A stretch of 24,229 nt of DNA from Streptomyces showdoensis (GCF_039535475.1 NZ_BAAAXG010000019.1:1-24229); one strand, 5' to 3'. Counted from the stretch's first letter, positions 14,166-22,846 are shown. Made by a program: numbers and translations. The notes: generated by a model from the letters alone, not told the origin.

Positions 14166-15184
14166 ATGTTCGGCTCCGGCCACGGGCGCGGCGAGCGAGC
14201 GGGGCAACCCCGCACTCTCCCTGGCCGTGTCGGCCTTCGACTCGGCGATCGCCTCCAACCTGATTCACCGGGGCGCGGACCCGGACCACCGGTTGGCCGA
14301 CGGAACCACGCCCCGACTGCGGGCCATCGACAGCGGCTCCGTCGGTCTCGCGTACTGCCTGCTCGGCGACGCGGCGCGGCTCGATGAAGCGGCCCGCGTG
14401 CACCTGTTGGAACGGGCCCGGCAGTGGCACGAGAAGGGCGCGGTCGCCCGCGCGTGCGCCCTCGAATACCCCGACATGGACCATGCCGCCTGGTGGGAGA
14501 TCATCTGTACCGTGGCCGAGAGGCAGGACGTGGAGACCTGGGAGGCTGCGGGCTCATCCCGATCCCTGTACCGCCGCTTCGGCGCGGAGGTGCTGAACGC
14601 CTCTACTCGGGGACGTCACGTCAGACGCCCCAAGCCCTTTCGAACGACGCGCCCTTGAACTGTTCCTCGACTGGGCCGCGCAAGAGGAACACCCGGACGT
14701 CCTCACCGCGGTCCTGCACGGACTCGGCGAACACGAGGATCCGAGGATCGAACCGCTGGGGCTTCGCTTCCTCGCCCACTCCGCTCCCTCGGTGCGTACG
14801 GGGGTCATCGCGACACTGAGCACCGTGTACTCGGAGAGGTCCGGGCGGACGACGTTCACCCCCGAGGGGCTGAACGCCCTCCTCGTGCTGGCCCAGGACA
14901 CCGGCACCTCCGTTCGCCAGGCCGCCGGCTACCAGCTCGCACACAGCCTCAACCCGGATCCCGCCGTGGGGGACACACTGGCCGGTCTGCTCGACGACGA
15001 GGATCAGCACACGCGCATCTGGGTCGCATTCGGGCTGGCCGTGCGGGACGATCCGAGGTGCGTCGAAGGCGCCGACAAGGTGGGTCCCGTCGACGACCGC
15101 CCCTCTTGGTCCTGGATCCTCGACGCGCCCGCACGGTACGAGGAGCGCCGGAAGGCACGGGGTGGACCGACGAGCGGCGAGTGA
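14166..15184 (+). pseudogene. HEAT-repeat-like protein, broken by several indels
   Basis: Pieces of one gene lie in different frames. ATG 14166 (ribosome site GGAGG) reads MFGSGHGRGERAG, then GGGG at 14201-14204 shifts it. The next frame reads NPALSLAVSAFDSAIASNLIHRG and onward to YPDMDHAAWW and WEAA. A short out-of-frame LRAHPDP stretch near 14545-14566 is followed by LYRRFGAEVLN. Another shift near 14600-14603 leads to LLGDVTSDAPSPFERRALELF, and this frame runs to the stop. The second half has alpha-helical repeats (HPDVLTAVLHGLGEHEDPRIEP, TSVRQAAGYQLAHS, DEDQHTRIWVAFGLAVRDDP) typical of HEAT-type scaffolds. The N-terminal NLIHRGADPDHRLADGTTP is ankyrin-like. From memory of relatives, about 60 residues may also be missing after HEKGAVA. 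The function is unknown and the product is certainly not intact as written. Confidence 0.75.
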
Positions 15185-15230
15185 CGGCCCCTGAGTCCCC
15201 CCGGGCTCCCCAGGCCCCCAGGGCCTCCGC

Positions 15231-15258
15231 CGCCGTCCGCCGTCCGCCGTCCGCCGTC
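15231..15258. repeat. Four tandem CGCCGTC heptamers
   Basis: Four perfect copies lie between the convergent HEAT-like and GNAT genes. The remaining 144-base gap shows no other feature. Confidence 0.85.
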
Positions 15259-15328
15259 CGAGGGGCGACATCCCCTCCACGGGACCGCCCGGCGTGAGGA
15301 ACACGTTCAGCCGCTCCCCCCGATGGCC

Positions 15329-16246
15329 TCAAGCGGCTACGAACCGCGGTGTGAAGCAGTGCAGCCGGTCGACCTCGGTGAAACCGGCCCGGTCGTACAG
15401 GCCGTTGGCAGCGGTGCGGTCGCGTTCGGTGTCGCCGGGCGGGGCGTCGTCGTCGACGTAGAGGATCACCTCGCGGGCACCGATCCCGGCCAGCTCGTCG
15501 AGGGCCGAGCCGAGCAGCGCCAGGCCCGTGCCTCGCCCGCGGGCGGCCTGGGCCACGCCGATCCACCACAGCACTCCGACGCCGTCGACGGGGCGGCCGA
15601 TGGTGGCCTCCGCGAGGAGTTCCGCGCCGTCACGGACCTCCAGTCGCCGGCCCGGAGGGTCCTCGCACTCCTCCACGGTGCAGCGCTCGGCGCGCGGGAG
15701 TCCCGCGACCGGCAGGTCCGCGCGCATGTAGCGCCACGAGTCGCGACCGGTGAACCCAGCGGCTTCGAGGGCCTTGAGCGTCGCGGGGCGGTGGCGGGCC
15801 GGCAGGCCCTCCAGCCCGAGGGTGAGGGCGGAGGCGAACTCGAAGGCGTGCACCGTGCCCGTGCCGAGCCGGTGGAGCGCCCGGGAGATCAGGGCCTCGG
15901 CCAGGCCCTCGTCCTCTCGGCAGTGCAGCCACAGGATGAACCCGGACTGGTCCGAAGGGCGCCTTGCGTACGAGACGGCGCCGAGCACCTGGTCCGTCGC
16001 GTCACAGATCACCTCCGTGACGGGCGCCTCAAGCTCGTCCCACCATCCGCCGTCGACCGGTGAGCGGCCCGCCAGCGCCTCGGCCAGCATCCCGGGCGTG
16101 GCCGGCGGCTGGCCGGGCAAGCGATCGGCGCCCACCAGGCCGAGCACCGCCGCCTCGTCTCCGGGGTGGTACGCCCGCACCGAGAGTCCTGCCGCCGAAC
16201 GGGGAGTCGTGAACGCCACGAGCGCGATCCGCCTTTCATGCCACAT
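15329..16246 (-). CDS. Tandem GNAT-domain N-acetyltransferase
   Basis: A 305-residue protein with two GNAT folds. The C-terminal one is complete: ELLAEATIGRP strand, WWIGVAQAARGRGTGLALL (acetyl-CoA pyrophosphate loop R/Q-x-x-G-x-G/A at about 233-241), then AANGLYDRAGFTEVDRLHCF. The N-terminal half (about 22-180) has a degenerate copy: VRAYHPGDEAAVLGLV, EVICDATDQVLGAVSYA and LKALEAAGFTGRDSWRYM, lacking a clear CoA loop. It would transfer acetyl from acetyl-CoA to an amine of unknown identity. ATG 16246 follows GGGAGG but at very short spacing. GTG 16182 (VRAYHPGD, with AGGA upstream) is a good alternative. The gene is divergent from the STAND-TPR gene over 252 bases and appears undamaged, unlike its downstream neighbour. 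Confidence 0.82.
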   Translation of the reverse strand: MWHERRIALVAFTTPRSAAGLSVRAYHPGDEAAVLGLVGADRLPGQPPATPGMLAEALAGRSPVDGGWWDELEAPVTEVICDATDQVLGAVSYARRPSDQSGFILWLHCREDEGLAEALISRALHRLGTGTVHAFEFASALTLGLEGLPARHRPATLKALEAAGFTGRDSWRYMRADLPVAGLPRAERCTVEECEDPPGRRLEVRDGAELLAEATIGRPVDGVGVLWWIGVAQAARGRGTGLALLGSALDELAGIGAREVILYVDDDAPPGDTERDRTAANGLYDRAGFTEVDRLHCFTPRFVAA

Positions 16247-16498
16247 GTCCTCCCTGTCCACCCTGCCGCCACTCCCGTCCCGCCCGCCACCACTTTTCTC
16301 CCGGCCTCGGCCACCCCTCTCGGACTCAGGCGGTCGGCGCAGCACCACGGGCACCGACACCGGAGGCCGGGCACCGGAGACCGGGCACCACCGCGATCCG
16401 TTCCGTGCCCCCAGCCCCTCGGCTCGGCTCTCACAGGCCCTCGACAGCGATGAGCCCCGTGATGAAAATGGGAGCCCACGTCACGCGATGGGGGCAGC

Positions 16499-18642
16499 GT
16501 GTCACTGTTTCTCCGACGCGACGCCGCTCGGCCGGCGTCGCCGGGCTGGTGGAGGTACCTGACGGCGGTGGGCGTGGGCGCCACGGCCCTGGGGCTGGCC
16601 GCCATGTGGACCTCCGGGCCTCTGGCGACGGGCATCGGCGCGGCCAGTACGACGCTGTACACCTTGCTCGCGGAACGTCTTCAACCCCAGCGCACCGCCA
16701 CGTCCGCCGGCGTGCTGCTGCGGACGCCGGCAGGGCGTCTGCCCAGGGTCGAGCAGCTGAGCCGTCCCGAACTGGCCGGCGTCCATCCGGCGGAGGAGCA
16801 CGCCGGCCATCGCGGTGCACCGCCGTACGTGCGGCGCGACGCCGAGCCGCTGCTGCGTCAGGCCCTGCGGGGCGGCGGCTTCGTGCTCGTCGTGGGCGAG
16901 TCGACCGCCGGCAAGACCCGGCTCGCGTACGAGGTGGTCCGGTCGTCCTTTCCGCGGCACGTGTTCGTGCGCCCCCTGGACCGAGGCGGGCTCGCCGCGG
17001 CGGCGGAGGCGGTCCGGCGTGCCCGCCGCGCCGTGTTGTGGCTGGACGACCTCGAGAACTACCTGGGGGCCGACGGGGTGACCAGCGCCCTGCTGAACGG
17101 TCTCCTGGAGCGCAGACCGGGCCGCGTCGCCGTCCTGGCGACGATGCGGTCGCAGGAGTTCCGCCGCTACGACGCCCGCGAGGAGAGCCGGCTGACCGGA
17201 TCGGACCGGGACGCCTGGCGGGTGCAGCGCGATGTCCTGGCCTCGGCCGTGCAGGTCCGCCTGGAACGCCGCTGGTCGACCGCGGAGCAGCAGCGCGCGG
17301 CGGCCCACCGAGGGGATCCCCGGATCGACCTCGCGCTGGACAGCTGCGACCGGTTCGGCCTCGCGGAGATCATGGCCGCCGGCCCCGAGCTGCTCGCGGC
17401 GTGGCGGAACGCCTGGGCGCCCGGCGCCAATCCCCGCGGCGCGGCCATCGTCGCCGCGGCGGTGGACTGCCGCCGCTCGGGGCTGCGCCGGCCGGCGAGC
17501 CGCGACTGGCTCCTGGAGCTGCACCTCCCCTACCTGGCCGAACGCGGCGGGCCCGACCTCCAGCCCGAGCCCTTCGACGAGGCGATGCTGTGGGCGTGCA
17601 GGGCCGCCTACGCCACGAGCGGGCTGCTGATGGGGAACTACAGCCAGGGGTACACCGCCTTCGACTACCTCCTGACCGCCCCGGACCTGCCTGCCGTACC
17701 GGACCACCTCTGGGACTCGCTGCTCGCCCCGGGCGGAGCCGGCCGACGCGTACGACATGGGGCTCGTGGCCCATCAGGCGGGACGGCTGCCGCGAGCTGC
17801 CGCGGCTCTGGAGCGGGCCCGCGAGGGCGGGACGGCGGGCGCGGACTTCATGCTGGCGATCGTGGTGGGCGACCGGGGGCGGCCGCGGCAGGCCGCGACG
17901 GCGCTCCACGACATCGTCCTGCGCCGACGGTCCGACCTCGGCCCCGGGCACCCCGAGACGCTGGCCGCCGTGCACCAGTGGGCGTTCTTCGTGGGCGAGG
18001 CGGGCGAACCGGAGCGCGCCGCCGCCGCCTTCACCCGCCTGGTGGCCGACACCACCGCGGCCCTGGGAGCCGATCACCCCGACACGCTGGCGGCCCGGCA
18101 CCAGCAGGCGTACTTCGCCGGCGAGGCGGGCGACACGACCACGGCCGTCCGCCGGCTGCAACGGCTCCTTGAGGACCGCGTCCGGCTCGAGGGCACCGAT
18201 CACCCCCCAGGTGCTGGCCGCACGGCGCAGCCTCATCTGGTTCTCCAGCCTCACGGGCGACCCTGCCGACGGCCTGCCGGACAGCGAACGACAGCTGCGC
18301 CTGCTCCTCGCGGATGCCGAACGCGTCCTGGGCGCCCAGGACGCGCACACCCTCGCCATACGCAGCACCCAGGCGGCCTTCGCCGCCCGCGCGGGCCGCA
18401 CGGACGAGGCGATCGCCGAGTTCACCCGGCTCGTGGCCGAACGCAGCCGGCTCCTGGGCGAGGAACACCCCCACGTCATGCACAGCCGCGTCCAGCGCGC
18501 CCAGGCGCTACTGGCCGCCAACCACGAAGCCGAGGCGGCCGCGGAACTGTCCCGCATCCTCCACGACGCGCACACGGTCCTCGAACCCACCCACCGCCAC
18601 GTCGCCCTCGCCCGCACCTTGCTGGCGCGCGCGAGGAGTTGA
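16499..18642 (+). pseudogene. Membrane-anchored STAND-type ATPase with TPR repeats, two +1 frameshifts
   Basis: A Streptomyces-type signalling ATPase. Residues 20-58 hold one or two membrane segments (YLTAVGVGATALGLAAMW and the following PLATGIGAASTTLYTLL). The P-loop domain carries Walker A GESTAGKT (133-140) and Walker B VLWLDD (179-184), with an RSQE arginine segment after the next strand. The second half has TPR_10/12-like repeats with recurring HPDTLAARHQQAYFAGEAGD-type units. The frame shifts at CCCC 17727-17730 and at CCCCCC 18203-18208. Removing one C at each gives 714 codons exactly, and the downstream repeats read cleanly. Start GTG 16499 has GGGGG upstream. Such proteins are thought to sense a ligand through the TPRs. 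Its trigger and output are unknown. The homopolymer sites suggest sequencing error. Confidence 0.82.
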
Positions 18643-18672
18643 ACCCGGTCCGCACCGACCGACGATGCCCCG

Positions 18673-18696
18673 GGGAGGGCGTCCTTCACCCCTCCC
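18673..18696. terminator. Hairpin between STAND-TPR gene and radical SAM remnant
   Basis: GGGAGGG pairs with CCCTCCC around a 10-base loop, 30 bases after the STAND-TPR stop. It overlaps the last codons of the remnant on the other strand. Confidence 0.4.
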
Positions 18697-18993
18697 GCGC
18701 CGTCTGCCAAACATGTCCGCGCAGCCCCTGCTCCTCCAGCCAGGAACCGAGAGCGGCGACCTCGTCGGCTCCCATCAGTGCCGGATCGACGGTGGTCCGC
18801 AGCTGGTAGTCCGTGCCGGAGTCCAGCAACAGCTCCAGGCTCCTTCTGGCGGGCCCCGCGCTGTTGCGCACGCCCGTGATCGTGTCGTACGCGTCGGAGT
18901 CGGGCCGCGCCTTGATGTCGAAGCCCACCCAGTCGAGGAGCCCCTCGGCGAGCAGCGCCCCCAGGGGAGGGCCGTACCAGCCGACCCGGACGA
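18686..18993 (-). pseudogene. 5'-truncated radical SAM (NrdG-like activase) remnant
   Basis: About 100 residues match the C-terminal part of a radical SAM protein of the anaerobic ribonucleotide-reductase-activase-like group: LLDWVGFDIKARPD, AYDTITGVRNSAGPARRSLELLLDSG, YQLRTTVDPALMG. The CxxxCxxC iron-sulfur motif and the first half of the barrel are absent. Similarity stops near position 18993, and the HIT gene on the other strand begins at about 19035. The reading frame continues antisense into the HIT gene, but that part is meaningless. This is a fossil left by a deletion, or replacement, of the N-terminal part. A missing second half of a split protein is less likely. The stop at 18686 is intact. 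Confidence 0.72.
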
Positions 18994-19034
18994 CGCTGCC
19001 CGAACTCCCCTTCGTGGCTGGTATCCATGGGGCC

Positions 19035-19517
19035 GTGGATACCTGGATGAACGACCGTTTGGGTGCCGCCGAGCGGGGCGAGAACCCCACCGTGCTGGCC
19101 CGCATGAGGACGGGCTGGGCCGTCATCGGCGACGTCCAGCACCTCCCCGGCTACTGCCTCCTGTTGTACGCGGGCCAGGCGGATCACCTGACCGATCTCC
19201 CCCGACCGGAGCGAGCCCGCTTCCTGTTCGACCTCTCCCTCCTCGGAGAAGCCGTCGAGGCAGCCTGCCGACGGCACGACTCGGACTTCCGCCGCCTCAA
19301 CTACGAAGTGCTGGGCAACTCTTGGGAGCACCTCCACGGCCACGTCCACGCCCGCTACGACTGGGAGCCCCCGGCCCTCCGGCACGGCCCCGTCTGGCGC
19401 TACGGGAGCGAGCGAACAGACCCGGTCCACCGGCTGGACGCACGACATGACGAACTGCGCGCCGCGATCACCGGCGAGCTCACGAAGCTGTTGCCCGACG
19501 CGTACGAAACGAGCTGA
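19035..19517 (+). CDS. HIT-family nucleotide hydrolase/transferase
   Basis: A 160-residue histidine-triad protein. The motif is HLHGHVHARY with H99, H101, H103 and H105. The middle His attacks the alpha-phosphate of a nucleotide conjugate such as a dinucleoside polyphosphate or AMP-lysine. The N-terminal half (MNDRLGAAERGENPTVLARM, then VIGDVQHLPGYCLLL) is typical of a Streptomyces HIT subgroup. Residues DLPRPERARFLFDLSLLGEAV form the helix before the motif. Start GTG 19035 is uncertain, since no ribosome site is seen, and ATG 19047 is an alternative. It lies on the opposite strand to the radical SAM remnant, starting about 40 bases from the remnant's broken end. The remnant's loss may have changed its promoter context. 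Confidence 0.83.
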   Translation: MDTWMNDRLGAAERGENPTVLARMRTGWAVIGDVQHLPGYCLLLYAGQADHLTDLPRPERARFLFDLSLLGEAVEAACRRHDSDFRRLNYEVLGNSWEHLHGHVHARYDWEPPALRHGPVWRYGSERTDPVHRLDARHDELRAAITGELTKLLPDAYETS

Positions 19518-19521
19518 CCAG

Positions 19522-19536
19522 CGGCCCGCCGGGCCG
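19522..19536 (+). terminator. Hairpin after the HIT gene
   Basis: CGGCCC-GCC-GGGCCG forms a perfect 6-bp stem with a tight triloop, five bases after the HIT stop. Confidence 0.5.
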
Positions 19537-19656
19537 ACGTCCTCCCTCGGCGCGCAGGCCTCACCACCACAAGCTCGCGAGGCAGGTGTGTCCCGGCGGG
19601 CGCGGTCTCGTCCGCCCGGCGCACCGCGACGGGTCGGAGGCGGTGCCGGCCCCGCG

Positions 19657-19959
19657 TCACTCCCGGAAGATCTGCCATTCCGTTCCGGAAACCTCGTCCC
19701 GGGTCGCCAGATGGCCCAGGGGCAGGGCGGGCAGGCTGGCCAGCGACGGATCGCGTTCCAGCAAGTGGGACGCGTGGATCAGCCTCGGCCGTCCGACCCA
19801 GCGCGGTTCGGCGCCCGAGAACGCCTGCCAGTCCCCGTCCTCGTCGAGATGCACACGCATGACCGGCCGCCCGCGGAACACGCGCTTGGACACGAACACG
19901 TGATCGTCCGGGGCGAGACCCTGAGCCGGGCCACAGCCTTCGTGCAGGCAGCCGTCCAC
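19657..19959 (-). CDS. Small unassigned protein with a DUF2185-like appearance
   Basis: A 100-residue protein that I do not recognise with confidence. The order HVFVSKRVFRGRPVMRVHLDEDG, WQAFSG, then IHASHLLERDPSLASLPALPLGHLATRDEVSGTEWQIF recalls the DUF2185/Imm33-like fold found among immunity proteins, with its closing aromatic segment, but this is only resemblance. It is cytosolic, with no signal peptide or membrane span. GTG 19959 was chosen for the excellent AGGAGG five bases upstream. A longer reading frame exists but has no ribosome site. The gene starts eight bases after the stop of the upstream unassigned gene, so the two are probably one operon. Confidence 0.7.
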   Translation of the reverse strand: MDGCLHEGCGPAQGLAPDDHVFVSKRVFRGRPVMRVHLDEDGDWQAFSGAEPRWVGRPRLIHASHLLERDPSLASLPALPLGHLATRDEVSGTEWQIFRE

Positions 19960-19967
19960 ATCGCCTC

Positions 19968-20759
19968 CTAGCCGACGAGCCCCGGCCCATTGTGCCCCTC
20001 GCCCCACACGGCGGGCCACGTCCCCAGCGCTCGGGCCAGCCGGGCGCTCTGGTCGCGCGTGATGCCTCGGGCGAGTCGCGTGTCGCACCGCGGGCTGTGG
20101 GGGTCGTCGCAGTACAGGATGCCGGGGAACGGATCCTCGCCGCCCGAGAGCGGGGACGCACCGGCCAGCGTCCATTCGGGTGACTCCCACAGCGGGTGCT
20201 CCTCCAGAAGCGCCTCCGCCAGCCCGGGCGCCTCGTCGTCGCCGACGCCTGCCTGGAGCAGCGCGTCCGCGACCAGCCAGGCCGCCTCGGGCGGAAGGTC
20301 GGCGTCACCGAGTACGGGCAGGAGGAGCAGCAGGCGGGCGTGATGCGTATGGACGCCCGGGGCATCCAGGTCGGGGGTGGCGGCGATGTGCACGAGCTCC
20401 CGCCACGCGAGTCCCGGGCCGGCGTGGTGCCCGTCGACGCTCGCGAGGTGCCCGTGGCGCTCCCACTCCCCGTGGGTCACGAAGTAGTCGGTGCCCGTGT
20501 CATCGGCGAGGTTGCGGCCCACGACGACCACGGAGTGACCGGCGCCGAACGGTATCCGGAAGACCGGCCACCGCTCCCCGTCGGTCAGCGCCTCGATCGC
20601 CGCGTCCGTGTCCGCCTCGTCGGCGCCGAACCACCCCGGCCGCGGTTCCTCGTCCCCGGTCCGGCAGAGCCACAGCAGGTAGGCGGGCCAGAACCCGGGC
20701 AGCGACAGCAGGTCCTCCCGAGTCGTCAGAGGGGCGTCTTCGTATCCGTCGATCAGCAC
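19968..20759 (-). CDS. Unassigned 263-residue soluble protein
   Basis: I do not recognise this family. The protein is acidic, without membrane spans or signal peptide. Notable parts are the N-terminal SLPGFWPAYLLWLCRTGDEEPRPGWFG, a central RIPFGAGHSVVVVGRNLADDTGTDYFVTHGEW-type beta region (shown by GAGHSVVVVGRN) and a helical C-terminal half rich in LARALGTWPAVW-like segments. The GHSVVVV stretch followed by a histidine-rich SVDGHHAGPGLAW could be a binding pocket, but no catalytic motif is clear. Start GTG 20759 has no ribosome site. A CAGTCT box six bases upstream may mark a leaderless transcript. It is followed eight bases later by the small gene at 19657-19959. The pair may be partners. 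Confidence 0.68.
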   Translation of the reverse strand: MLIDGYEDAPLTTREDLLSLPGFWPAYLLWLCRTGDEEPRPGWFGADEADTDAAIEALTDGERWPVFRIPFGAGHSVVVVGRNLADDTGTDYFVTHGEWERHGHLASVDGHHAGPGLAWRELVHIAATPDLDAPGVHTHHARLLLLLPVLGDADLPPEAAWLVADALLQAGVGDDEAPGLAEALLEEHPLWESPEWTLAGASPLSGGEDPFPGILYCDDPHSPRCDTRLARGITRDQSARLARALGTWPAVWGEGHNGPGLVG

Positions 20760-20879
20760 AGGCCCAGACTGACAGCCACCACTGACATCCTCGGCCTCCG
20801 CCAGGCGTCCACAGGCTGATCCTCTGCTCCGCAGCCACGACCTGCGGGACTGTCAGACCCCTGCGGCATCCTCGCCCGT

Positions 20880-21308
20880 ATGAACGAAGACGCCTTCTGG
20901 CAGCTCATCGAAGACTGCAGACCAACGGAACCCGACCCGGACGCCGACCTCCTTGCGGACACCCTGACCGAGCGGCTCGCGCGGTCACCCTTGTCGCTGG
21001 TCATCGGCTTCGCCGAACAACTCTCATGGGCGCTCTACCAGCTGGACCGCACAGAGTACGGACACGACCTGAGCGCGGACGCGTTTCTCTACACACGTGC
21101 CGCGGTCGTCGCGGCCGGCCGCACCGAGTTCGACGAGGTCCTCAGAGACGCCGCGGCCTTCACGCCGTACGCCACCGACCTCGTCTGGGCCGAGAGCCTG
21201 CTCTCCGCACCGGACCGGGCGTACAGAAGCATCACCGGCGAGGAGTGGGACCGCCGCACGCGGTACTCCTACGAGTCGTACGCGAACACCGAAGGCTGGG
21301 CCGACTGA
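20880..21308 (+). CDS. DUF4240 domain-containing protein
   Basis: A 142-residue protein of the DUF4240 family, which is common in Streptomyces and of unknown function. Family hallmarks are the N-terminal MNEDAFWQLIEDCRP, the helical FAEQLSWALYQLDRTEYG, then DAFLYTRAAVVAAG and the C-terminal EEWDRRTRYSYESYANTEGW. It is predicted all-helical and cytosolic, with many conserved aromatics. Relatives often contain the same WGF-like regions beside toxin or immunity genes, though this is a loose association. ATG 20880 is the family start. There is no ribosome site, but CATCCT lies seven bases upstream. It is divergent from the 263-residue gene over 120 bases and converges on a DoxX gene. Confidence 0.88.
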   Translation: MNEDAFWQLIEDCRPTEPDPDADLLADTLTERLARSPLSLVIGFAEQLSWALYQLDRTEYGHDLSADAFLYTRAAVVAAGRTEFDEVLRDAAAFTPYATDLVWAESLLSAPDRAYRSITGEEWDRRTRYSYESYANTEGWAD

Positions 21309-21315
21309 GCGGCCG

Positions 21316-21328
21316 GTCCCTTCGGGAC
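21316..21328. terminator. Short hairpin between DUF4240 and DoxX genes
   Basis: GTCCC-TTC-GGGAC forms a 5-bp stem just after the DUF4240 stop. The genes converge with 33 bases between stops. It is weak on its own. Confidence 0.35.
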
Positions 21329-21341
21329 GGGTCGGTGAAGG

Positions 21342-21806
21342 TCAGGGAGTCCCTCCACACTGGTGCGCCCTCGCCCTTTCCTCGGAGGGACGCGGGGTTC
21401 GGGCCGTCGGGGCGGCGTGGGAGCTCCGTACGAGGTCTCGCCAGTCGGCGGGCCAGTTGGCCAGCGCGAGGATGCCCATGACGAGGAGGTGGGTCGGTGC
21501 GGCCCAGCTCTCCACCGTCGGGTCGTGGTGGACGATGTGGGTGGTGACCGCGCCGGTGAGCACGAACATCAGCGTGGTGGCGCCCAGGAAGCGGGTCCGC
21601 TTGTCCGGGATCACGAGCAGGACGGCGGCTGCGCCCTCCAGCGCGCCGACCACGAAGCGCATCCAGGACGGGTATCCCCACTCCTCGAACTTCGTGGAGT
21701 AGGCCGAGCTGAAGATCGTGTCTCCCGGCCAGCACTTGGTCACGGCACCCAGCGCGAACTCGAGGGCCAGGAACCAGTACAGGACGGTCATGAGTCGCTT
21801 GGACAT
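21342..21806 (-). CDS. DoxX-like integral membrane protein
   Basis: A 154-residue DoxX-family protein of a different branch from the one at 2830-3363. Predicted spans are LMTVLYWFLALEFALGAV (residues 5-22), FVVGALEGAAAVLLVI, TTLMFVLTGAVTTHI and HLLVMGILALANW. The loop TKCWPGDTIFSSAYSTKFEEWGYPSWMRF is typical of these members. Family function is uncertain, with links to redox or small-molecule handling. The gene starts at ATG 21806 with GGGGA eight bases upstream, and has a hydrophilic C-terminal tail after WPADWRDLVR that is rich in Arg, Ala and Pro. It lies at the edge of a block of broken genes but is itself undamaged. Confidence 0.84.
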   Translation of the reverse strand: MSKRLMTVLYWFLALEFALGAVTKCWPGDTIFSSAYSTKFEEWGYPSWMRFVVGALEGAAAVLLVIPDKRTRFLGATTLMFVLTGAVTTHIVHHDPTVESWAAPTHLLVMGILALANWPADWRDLVRSSHAAPTARTPRPSEERARAHQCGGTP

Positions 21807-21899
21807 ACGTGAGTTCCCCAGGGGTGTCGGGCAGGATGAGGCCTCCGCGCGGACGCCATGCGGTGCCGGACGGGAGCGGAGACTTCGCGTGTTCGGGGT

Positions 21900-22335
21900 T
21901 CAGCCCCGCAGGGGTGGCGATCGACCTTCATCGATGCGCCGCCGGCGCGTCTCGGGCTCCTTCGCGCTCTCGACGGCGCGTACGTGCTCGCGCTTGCGGC
22001 TCTGGGTGAGGTCGTCGTACGCGGCGCGGGCGAGCGGATCGTCGTCCAGGGCTCGGGCGAAGTCCGGGGGCTCGGCGACGACGCGCGGCTCGTGTCGAGC
22101 TCCAGCTCGACCTCGACCTCCTCGCCGATCTCGACGCCCGCGGCCCGGCGGTTGGCGATGCTGAGGCCGAGCAGGTGGCGGCCGCGCAGGATGGCGACCC
22201 GGCTCTTCCAGGAATGCCGTTGACCGTGATCGCACCGGCGGCCGCGCGCCGCCGCCCGAAGCGCCGCCACCACCTCGGGCGGGACCTCCAGGCCCCGCAT
22301 GGGCTCGGCGGCTCGACCTGGGACCTGAACTTCAT
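21900..22335 (-). pseudogene. YdeI/DUF1905-like protein, multiple frameshifts
   Basis: Segments in three frames add up to one small protein of the DUF1905/YdeI type: MKFRSQVEPP, then MRGLEVPPEVVAAL, then AITVNG, then SWKSRVAILRGRHLLGLSIANRR with VEIGEEVEVELELDT, and finally PRVVAEPPDFARALDDDPLARAAYDDL with SRKREHVRAVESAKEPETRRRRID. At least four shifts are needed, including losses of single bases (before AGCCC near 22300, in GGCATTCC and in ACGAGCC) and at least one gain. ATG 22335 has AGGAGA five bases upstream, and the stop at 21900 fits the family end. As written the gene is not translatable. The surviving conservation in all pieces points to very recent damage or poor sequence. Confidence 0.75.
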
Positions 22336-22366
22336 GGTCTTCTCCTGTCGTTCTGACTGCTACACG

Positions 22367-22402
22367 GCGGATGCGGATGCGGATACGGATGCCGATGCGG
22401 AC
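22367..22402. repeat. Six tandem hexamers of the GCGGAT type
   Basis: Three perfect GCGGAT units are followed by ACGGAT, GCCGAT and GCGGAC. They lie between the YdeI-like start and the VOC stop. Confidence 0.85.
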
Positions 22403-22431
22403 GGCCCGCCTCCGGGTCCGCCGCGTCGCGG

Positions 22432-22846
22432 CTACTCGGCGTAGGGCTGGTCGGGGTCCCGAGTCGCTGTAGCCGAAGGCTCCAGACGTAGCTTCCGGGT
22501 CGGCGAAGGTGCCGCCGTACCGCCCACGCAGAGCGCCGCGGCGAGGCTTGAGGATCGTGGCACGGCCTTGTGCGCCTCGGCCATGATCTCACTCGGACCC
22601 GTGCCTCGTGCGATCGACGTAGGTGAGCACCAGTCCGCTGAAGCCGCTGCCTTCGGGATCGTGCCGACCTGGCGCGGCAGAGGCCACTCGCGGCTGTAGA
22701 AGCCGAACCGGCGAGCGCCGTCCGACTCGAGAACACGGAGGACGCCGTAGTCGTTCTCGATCTTCCAGCCGAAGGCCCTCGGTGTAGAACTGCTTGGCGC
22801 GGTCCAGTCCCGGACACCGGGAGGATCGAGCTGACGGTGCCTTCAT
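22432..22846 (-). pseudogene. VOC-family protein, multiple frameshifts
   Basis: A single-domain glyoxalase-fold protein in pieces: LDRAKQFYTEGL, then, one base over, KIENDYGVLRVLESDGARRFGFYS and EWPLPRQVGTIPKAA. A further frame reads GFSGLVLTYVDR, and the tail is GRYGGTFADPE then YVWSL and DQPYAE with a TAG at 22432. The helix-strand signature of VOC (FYTEGLGWK) and the ending GGTFADPEGYVWSL are clear once the indels are bridged. ATG 22846 has AAGGAG six bases upstream, a strong start. The gene lies between the double VOC gene (upstream) and the YdeI-like gene on the same strand, so this was likely one operon. Confidence 0.75.

Noticed and set aside
18993..19126. N-terminal part of the radical SAM frame antisense to the HIT gene
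   Set aside because: No radical SAM motif is present. The stretch is the complement of conserved HIT coding sequence.
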